From positions 1 to 8,762 of the forward strand of contig CAYRXO010000150.1 of the NCBI GenBank assembly GCA_964428215.1: DNA of 8,762 nucleotides, given 5' to 3'. The first letter of the stretch is position 1. Every line of letters starts with the position of its first letter. The DNA comes from Accumulibacter sp964428215 (GTDB lineage Bacteria > Pseudomonadota > Gammaproteobacteria > Burkholderiales > Rhodocyclaceae). Below the pieces are notes generated by a model that was given only the letters and a program-made list of their open reading frames with translations, was not told where the DNA came from and did no database searches. Shown piece after piece: positions 5,206 through 8,762 of this stretch. The position numbers were made by a program, and so were the translations under genes.

Positions 5206-6407
5206 TCCGCCTCGCCGACGCCTGGCAACTGGCGCTGCGCGCGATCGCCGCGCACCGGCTGCGCAGTTTCCTGACGCTGCTCGGCATTGCCGTCGGCATC
5301 GCGGCGGTGATCCTGCTCACCTCGATCGGCGAGGGCATCCATCGTTTCGTGCTCGCCGAATTCACCCAGTTCGGCACCAACGTCATCAATATCGCGCCGG
5401 GCAAGGTGAAGACGTCCGGCCCGGCGCCGACCGGCATTCCGACCTCGGTCCGTCCGCTGACGCTCGACGACGCGCGCGCGCTCGAACGACTGCCGCAGGT
5501 CACCGCCGTGACCGCCACCGTCTGGGGCAACAGCGAGGTCGGCGCCAACGGCCGCCTGCGGCGCACGACGGTGAATGGCGTCAGCGCGGCGATGCCGAAA
5601 GTGTTCAACATCAAGGTGCGCAGCGGTCAGTTCCTGCCGGCCGAGGACGGCGACAACGCGCGCGCCTTTCTGGTGCTCGGCGCCAAGCTGAAGGAGGAGC
5701 TGTTCGGGGCGGCGAATCCGCTCGGTGCGCGCGTGCGCGTCGGCGGTCTGCAGTTTCGCATCATCGGCGTTCTCGAAGCGAAAGGGCAGTTTCTAGGCAT
5801 CGATCTCGACGACGCGGCGTACATTCCGACGGCGCGCGCGCTCGAACTGTACAACCGCGACGGGCTGATGAAGATCGATCTGGCCTACGAGGAAAGCGCC
5901 AGTGCCGCCGGGGTCAGCGCGCTGGTACGCGCGACGCTGAAGGCGCGGCATGGGCGCGAAGATTTCACCCTCACCACACAGGAAGACCTGCTGCGCACGC
6001 TGTCGAACATTCTCGACGTGCTGACCCTGGCCGTCGGCGCGCTGGGCAGCATTTCGCTGCTCGTCGGCGGTGTCGGCATCGTCACCATCATGACCATCGC
6101 CGTCAGCGAACGCACCGGCGAAATCGGCCTGCTCGTCGCGCTCGGCGCGCCGCGGCGGACGATCCTCGGCCTGTTTCTCGGCGAGGCGACGGCGCTGTCG
6201 GCTTTGGGCGGCGCTTTCGGTCTGCTGCTCGGTTTCGGCCTGGCGCAACTATTGCACGTCTTTCTGCCGACGCTGCCGGTGCATACCCCGTGGCGCTTTG
6301 CGCTGCTCGCCGAAGTGCTGGCCATCGCCATCGGCCTCATTGCCGGCGTGCTGCCGGCGCGACGCGCGGCGCGGCTGGATGCGGTCGACGCCTTGCGCGC
6401 CGAATGA
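5202..6407 (+). CDS. MacB/FtsX-type ABC permease, second of a tandem pair
   Basis: The product has 401 residues from ATG 5202, which overlaps the previous stop (ATGA); a longer open frame upstream is only read-through of the first permease's region. The topology matches the first copy: helix 1 at about 20-42 (FLTLLGIAVGIAAVILL), a periplasmic MacB-core domain (about 45-265), and three C-terminal helices including SISLLVGGVGIVTIMTI. The FtsX motif SERTGEIGLLVALGAP follows, and the C-terminus carries VLPARRAARLDAVDALR. It is clearly paralogous to its neighbour (shared start, FtsX and C-terminal motifs) but diverged throughout, as expected of an old duplication with heterodimer specialisation. 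It ends the operon. No convincing rho-independent terminator follows within the next 100 bases. The transported substrate is unknown; macrolides, peptides, siderophores or lipoproteins are all handled by relatives. Confidence 0.92.
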   Translation: MIRLADAWQLALRAIAAHRLRSFLTLLGIAVGIAAVILLTSIGEGIHRFVLAEFTQFGTNVINIAPGKVKTSGPAPTGIPTSVRPLTLDDARALERLPQVTAVTATVWGNSEVGANGRLRRTTVNGVSAAMPKVFNIKVRSGQFLPAEDGDNARAFLVLGAKLKEELFGAANPLGARVRVGGLQFRIIGVLEAKGQFLGIDLDDAAYIPTARALELYNRDGLMKIDLAYEESASAAGVSALVRATLKARHGREDFTLTTQEDLLRTLSNILDVLTLAVGALGSISLLVGGVGIVTIMTIAVSERTGEIGLLVALGAPRRTILGLFLGEATALSALGGAFGLLLGFGLAQLLHVFLPTLPVHTPWRFALLAEVLAIAIGLIAGVLPARRAARLDAVDALRAE

Positions 6408-6491
6408 GGGCGCTTGTCGTTGTCGCTGGCCGTTTTGTCCGGCTGTCCGTGCGGGGGTGTCGGAATTTTTTACACCACGCGAGCCAATGTT

Positions 6492-6519
6492 TTGGCAATC
6501 ATAATTTATTGTATATAAA
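6492..6519 (+). promoter_or_regulatory. possible sigma-70 type promoter
   Basis: TTGGCA (6492-6497) and TATAAA (6514-6519) are separated by 16 bases within an AT-rich stretch upstream of the PEP-CTERM gene. This is a fair match to -35 and -10 elements, but AT-rich DNA produces such matches by chance. If used, it would give a leader of about 155 bases before the hydrolase start at 6681. Confidence 0.3.
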
Positions 6520-6586
6520 TCATTTTATTGTAAATATGGAATGTTTATTGCTTTACGCCTGTTCCAGGGGTCGGCGAAAATTATTG
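6505..6586 (+). repeat. repeated TTATTG elements, partly helically phased
   Basis: TTTATTG occurs at 6505-6511, 6524-6530 and 6544-6550, start-to-start spacings of 19 and 20 bases (about two helical turns). A related ATTATTG lies at 6580-6586. Each of the first two is followed by TATA/TAAATA-like sequence. They lie 45-140 bases upstream of the -24/-12 promoter, where an activator or bending protein would bind. The pattern is visible directly; binding is inferred, and AT-rich composition raises the chance of coincidence. Confidence 0.4.
6518..6530 (+). promoter_or_regulatory. IHF-like binding site
   Basis: AATCATTTTATTG matches the IHF consensus WATCAR-N4-TTR at all but one defined position. 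It lies about 100 bases upstream of the putative -24/-12 promoter, the usual place for IHF to bend DNA so that a sigma-54 activator can reach the polymerase. It overlaps one of the TTTATTG repeats, so the two readings are not independent. Confidence 0.35.
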
Positions 6587-6628
6587 TTCTTTTAAGTTGC
6601 GCTGTCTCCGGCGATTTCATTCGATGGC

Positions 6629-6644
6629 AGGCAAAATGCTTGCT
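6629..6644 (+). promoter_or_regulatory. sigma-54 (RpoN) -24/-12 promoter
   Basis: AGGCAAAATGCTTGCT fits TGGCACG-N4-TTGCW at 9 of 12 defined positions. The invariant GG (6630-6631) and GC (6642-6643) have exactly 10 bases between them. Transcription would begin near 6655, about 26 bases before the hydrolase ATG at 6681, leaving room for the weak AAGAGA ribosome binding site at 6667-6672. PEP-CTERM genes in floc-forming betaproteobacteria are known to be controlled by RpoN with the PrsK/PrsR two-component system, so the assignment suits the gene. Confidence 0.6.
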
Positions 6645-6680
6645 GCATTGCTCAAGTACCATTGACAAGAGACAAACTCC

Positions 6681-7721
6681 ATGAAAAAACTATTCGGAAT
6701 GACGGCCATGTTGTTGGCGCTTGGTCTGTCGTCATCGGCAAACGCCGGTTTGACGCAATTGGGCAACCTGTTCGTCTTTGGCGACAGTCTGTCGGATGGA
6801 GGTAACAGCGGCTTGGTGAGCCAAGCGGCCACCGGCGGCTCATTTACCTACCCACCAGCACCGTATGACAATGGCCGCTACTCCAACGGGCCGGTCGCCG
6901 TCGAGCAGTTGTGGCAGTTATTCAATCCGGGTGACACCAGCTTCAAGCCTTCGCTGGCCGGGGGAACCAACTACGCGATTGGCGGCGCGACGAGCGGCAT
7001 GGCAAACTATAATTCTTCCTCCGCACCTCCTCCTCTGAACGGCGCTTACGCAAATTTAGGTACGGCTTGGCAATTGGGCACCTTTGTGTCGCAAGCGCCA
7101 GCTTTCAATCCGGCGAATTCGCTGTTCGTCGTCTGGCTGTTCCCGAATGACGTTTTCAATTACTCATTAACCGGCCAACTGCCGGGCAACCTTCGCACCA
7201 ATACTCCGGCGGGTGGTCCTTTGGTTAACGGTAATCAACTGGCCATCAACGGCATCGACAACATCATCACCACCGTGACCACGTTAGCAGCGTACGGCGG
7301 CCGGCATTTCCTGGTGCCGACCATGCCCAATCTGTCTCTGACACCCGGCTATGCCGGCGATTCGGCTCTGAACGACTTGAGCAATGGTTTCAACTTCACT
7401 CTGGCAGCAGCGCTGAATGCCTTGCAGGCGGCCATGCCTTCGCTCGACATCATCACGTTCGACACCAACGCCGTATTCAGGGATGTCATTGACCACAAGG
7501 CCAGCTATGGTTTGACGGAAACCGGTACCGCCTGCTTGTCAGACCAGAATTGCAATCCGAATACCTGGTTGTTCTGGGATTCCGTGCATCCGACGGCCAA
7601 AGGCCAACAAATCCTTGCCGACAAATTCTTCGGTGCCGTGCTTCCCGAGCCTTCGTCGATAGCCTTGTTGGCGGTGACCTTGTTCGGTTTCGCGGCCGCC
7701 CGGCAACGCCGCAGACTGTGA
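6681..7721 (+). CDS. secreted SGNH/GDSL hydrolase with PEP-CTERM sorting signal
   Basis: The product has 346 residues. An N-terminal signal peptide (MKKLFGMTAMLLALGLS..., probable cleavage after the ANA at 20-22) is followed by GDSL block I FGDSLSDGGN with nucleophile Ser36, and NYAIGGA (97-103) as block II. The block III Asn is in FPND (Asn156), and block V is DSVHP with Asp300 and His303 completing the triad. The GNGR-like segment NGRYSNGPV and the Cys...C...FWDSVHPT tail resemble phospholipase/lecithinase-haemolysin-type GDSL esterases. The C-terminus has the PEP-CTERM signal: LPEPSS (321-326), a hydrophobic helix, then RQRRR. Exosortase (EpsH/XrtA) recognises this signal and processes the protein at the cell surface. 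The product is therefore an exported esterase or lipase, probably acting on extracellular polymers or lipids. The gene stands alone, with a -24/-12 promoter upstream and a terminator downstream. The substrate is unknown. Confidence 0.93.
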   Translation: MKKLFGMTAMLLALGLSSSANAGLTQLGNLFVFGDSLSDGGNSGLVSQAATGGSFTYPPAPYDNGRYSNGPVAVEQLWQLFNPGDTSFKPSLAGGTNYAIGGATSGMANYNSSSAPPPLNGAYANLGTAWQLGTFVSQAPAFNPANSLFVVWLFPNDVFNYSLTGQLPGNLRTNTPAGGPLVNGNQLAINGIDNIITTVTTLAAYGGRHFLVPTMPNLSLTPGYAGDSALNDLSNGFNFTLAAALNALQAAMPSLDIITFDTNAVFRDVIDHKASYGLTETGTACLSDQNCNPNTWLFWDSVHPTAKGQQILADKFFGAVLPEPSSIALLAVTLFGFAAARQRRRL

Positions 7722-7747
7722 GTCCGCTAGCCGGACGGTGACGCGAC

Positions 7748-7773
7748 GCCCCGCCGCGGCGGGGCTTTTCTTT
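7748..7773 (+). terminator. rho-independent terminator of the PEP-CTERM gene
   Basis: An 18-base perfect palindrome (GCCCCGCCG mirrored, 7748-7765) forms a very GC-rich hairpin followed directly by TTTTCTTT (7766-7773). It begins 26 bases after the hydrolase stop codon. It insulates the hydrolase from the ArsC-like gene, so the latter needs its own promoter within 7774-7866; I see no clear one there. Confidence 0.92.
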
Positions 7774-7866
7774 GCTGAGGACGCTTTTTTCCTGCTGCAA
7801 GTTGTGCAGTCTTCCTGGTTTGCGCTGCCATTGAAGCAGGCAGTTTTTTTCTCGACGAGTGATTCG

Positions 7867-8220
7867 ATGGACGACGATATCATCCGTATCTATCACAACA
7901 AGCGCTGCTCCAAGAGTCGGGGAGCCTGTCAGGTGATTGCCGCTGCCGGTTTGTCGGCCGAGGTGATCGATTACTTGAATGACACGCCCAGCCGCGACGA
8001 ACTGATCGATATCCTGGCTTTGCTGGGCATGAGACCGGCGGAAATCGTCCGCCGGGGCGAAGCGGTATTCAAGGAGCACTACGCCGAGCGCATCTTGAGC
8101 GACGAGGAGTGGCTGGATGCGTTGCTGGCGCACCCGATCCTGATCGAAAGACCGATCGTCGTGCGTGGCGGCAAGGCGGTGATCGGCCGGCCTCCTGAAA
8201 AAGTGCTTGAACTGCTGTAG
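7867..8220 (+). CDS. ArsC-family arsenate reductase-like protein (YfgD type)
   Basis: The product has 117 residues from ATG 7867. A longer open frame begins at 7738 but runs through the terminator, so it is rejected. The glutaredoxin-like ArsC fold is marked by IYHNKRCSKSRGA with catalytic Cys14 and by an Arg at 62/63 (VRRGE). LIERPIVV carries Arg95 and GRPPEKVLELL carries Arg108, the positions that hold oxyanion-binding arginines in E. coli ArsC. The CSKSR active site, the short length and the IGRPPE-x-VLE-x-L ending match the E. coli YfgD subgroup rather than plasmid ArsC (about 141 residues). These reduce arsenate with glutathione and glutaredoxin in ArsC proper; for YfgD-like proteins the physiological role is less certain. 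No arsB, arsR or acr3 gene is nearby, so it is a stand-alone housekeeping-like copy. It converges on glnS with 33 bases between stops. Confidence 0.88.
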   Translation: MDDDIIRIYHNKRCSKSRGACQVIAAAGLSAEVIDYLNDTPSRDELIDILALLGMRPAEIVRRGEAVFKEHYAERILSDEEWLDALLAHPILIERPIVVRGGKAVIGRPPEKVLELL

Positions 8221-8253
8221 TTTTTCCGTTTGCTGAACGGTGCCACTGCTTCC

Positions 8254-8762
8254 TTAGCGTGGCATCGGCGGTTTGCCGCTCCACGAATCTCGCAGCGTCA
8301 CCGTCCGGTTGAATACCGGTGCGCCGGGGCGTGAATCGACCCGGTCGGCGACGAAATAGCCGTGCCGTTCGAACTGGAAGCTCTCTTCGGCGGCGACATT
8401 CGCCAGCGCCGGTTCGAGCCAGGCCTGAATTACCCGACGGCTGGCCGGGTTGAGATCGTCCAGGAAGTCACGTTCGCTTCCTTCCGGATCGCCCGGCCGG
8501 CGGGCACCCGGTGAGGGCACGGCAAAGAGGCGATCGTAGAGCCGCACTTCGGCGCGGCAGCCGCTGGCCACAGATACCCAGTGCAGATTACCTTTGACTT
8601 TGTAGGTGTCGGCGCCGGGCGTGCCACTTTTCGAATCGGGAAAATACTCGGCATGTACGGCGCAGACCTGCCCGTCGGCATCGCGTTCGAAGCCGGCGCA
8701 TCTGATGACGTAGCCATAGCGCAAGCGTGCGGTGTTGCCGGGGTACAGGCGGTGGTAACCTT
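8254..8762 (-). CDS. glnS: glutaminyl-tRNA synthetase, C-terminal part (5' end beyond window)
   Basis: The frame is open from the right window edge to TAA at 8254-8256, giving 168 residues of the C-terminal anticodon-binding beta-barrel domains. Recognisable GlnRS segments in order are RLYPGN and LRYGYVIRC, then KVKGNLHWVS, the RLYDRLFAVPSPGA block, FLDDLNPAS, FQFERHGYF and finally PVFNRTVTLRDSW. These align one after another with the E. coli GlnS C-terminus. The enzyme charges tRNA-Gln with glutamine in the cytoplasm. Direct glutaminylation by GlnRS is found in gamma- and betaproteobacteria, which supports the taxonomic inference. The catalytic Rossmann domain (HIGH and KMSK-type motifs) lies outside the window. 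The visible part is intact, and codon use matches the chromosomal genes. Confidence 0.95.
   Translation of the reverse strand, partial: GYHRLYPGNTARLRYGYVIRCAGFERDADGQVCAVHAEYFPDSKSGTPGADTYKVKGNLHWVSVASGCRAEVRLYDRLFAVPSPGARRPGDPEGSERDFLDDLNPASRRVIQAWLEPALANVAAEESFQFERHGYFVADRVDSRPGAPVFNRTVTLRDSWSGKPPMPR

Noticed and set aside
3889..5342. Two long minus-strand open frames (389 and 401 codons)
   Set aside because: They lie antisense to clear ATPase and permease genes; the His/Asp/Gln/Arg-rich or Ser/Thr/Pro-rich translations are typical complements of GC-rich coding DNA.
6450..6476. Terminator for the ABC transporter operon (GTGT...ACAC with T-run)
   Set aside because: The stem is short and bulged, and the T-run lies in the loop rather than after the stem.
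7738..7866. N-terminal extension of the ArsC-like protein
   Set aside because: It would translate through the terminator hairpin and has no family similarity; the conserved protein begins at ATG 7867.
8226..8264. Bidirectional terminator between arsC-like gene and glnS
   Set aside because: Two small hairpins are visible (CCGTT/AACGG and TGCCAC/GTGGCA), but neither is followed by a T-tract in either transcription direction, and the second overlaps the glnS stop codon.
1..8762. CRISPR arrays, tRNA or rRNA genes, insertion-sequence ends
   Set aside because: No regularly spaced repeats, cloverleaf-like sequences, rRNA signatures or transposase motifs were found by eye on either strand.

Overview
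The window comes from a GC-rich proteobacterial chromosome, most likely a betaproteobacterium of the Rhodocyclales type. This is an inference from three things: GC-rich codon third positions, a PEP-CTERM exosortase-substrate gene, and the resemblance of the left end to mobile-element cassettes common in that group. No rRNA or other taxonomic marker is present.

Left end (1 to about 950, minus strand): a decaying mobile-element cassette. Reading leftward it holds a short C-terminal scrap of a cytosine-C5 DNA methyltransferase, fused out of frame to the C-terminal third of a phage Gp37/Gp68-type (DUF5131) gene. That gene is further broken by an in-frame amber codon. It is followed by an intact 64-residue small protein and an AlpA-type helix-turn-helix regulator that runs off the window. 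The last three reading frames are joined by ATGA and GTGA stop/start overlaps, so the cassette's translational coupling has outlived the loss of its first gene. Positions 951-1219 hold no gene I can recognise.

Centre (1220-6407): a 111-residue membrane-anchored protein of unknown function on the minus strand diverges from a plus-strand run of six genes. A perfect 12-bp inverted repeat lies between the two directions. The plus-strand run is two small unknown genes (60 and about 105 residues, the second membrane-spanning), a periplasmic adaptor of the MacA/HlyD class, a stand-alone MacB/LolD-type ATPase, and two consecutive full-length MacB/FtsX-type permeases. Nearly every junction is an overlap of 1-4 bases or a 1-base gap, so this looks like one operon. 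It would encode an adaptor plus a heterodimeric permease and an ATPase, that is a tripartite efflux or export pump. No outer-membrane (TolC-like) gene is in the window.

Right end (6408-8762): a 273-bp AT-rich intergenic region carries a good -24/-12 (sigma-54) promoter match, an IHF-like site and repeated TTATTG elements. It precedes a secreted SGNH/GDSL hydrolase with a C-terminal PEP-CTERM sorting signal. A strong rho-independent terminator ends that gene. Then come a YfgD/ArsC-type arsenate reductase-like gene on the plus strand and, converging on it, the C-terminal part of glutaminyl-tRNA synthetase (glnS) on the minus strand.

The points most worth following are the sigma-54-type promoter architecture of the PEP-CTERM esterase, the paired cysteines placed symmetrically in the adaptor's coiled-coil hairpin, the small unknown genes coupled to the efflux operon, and the chimeric scar in the mobile cassette.
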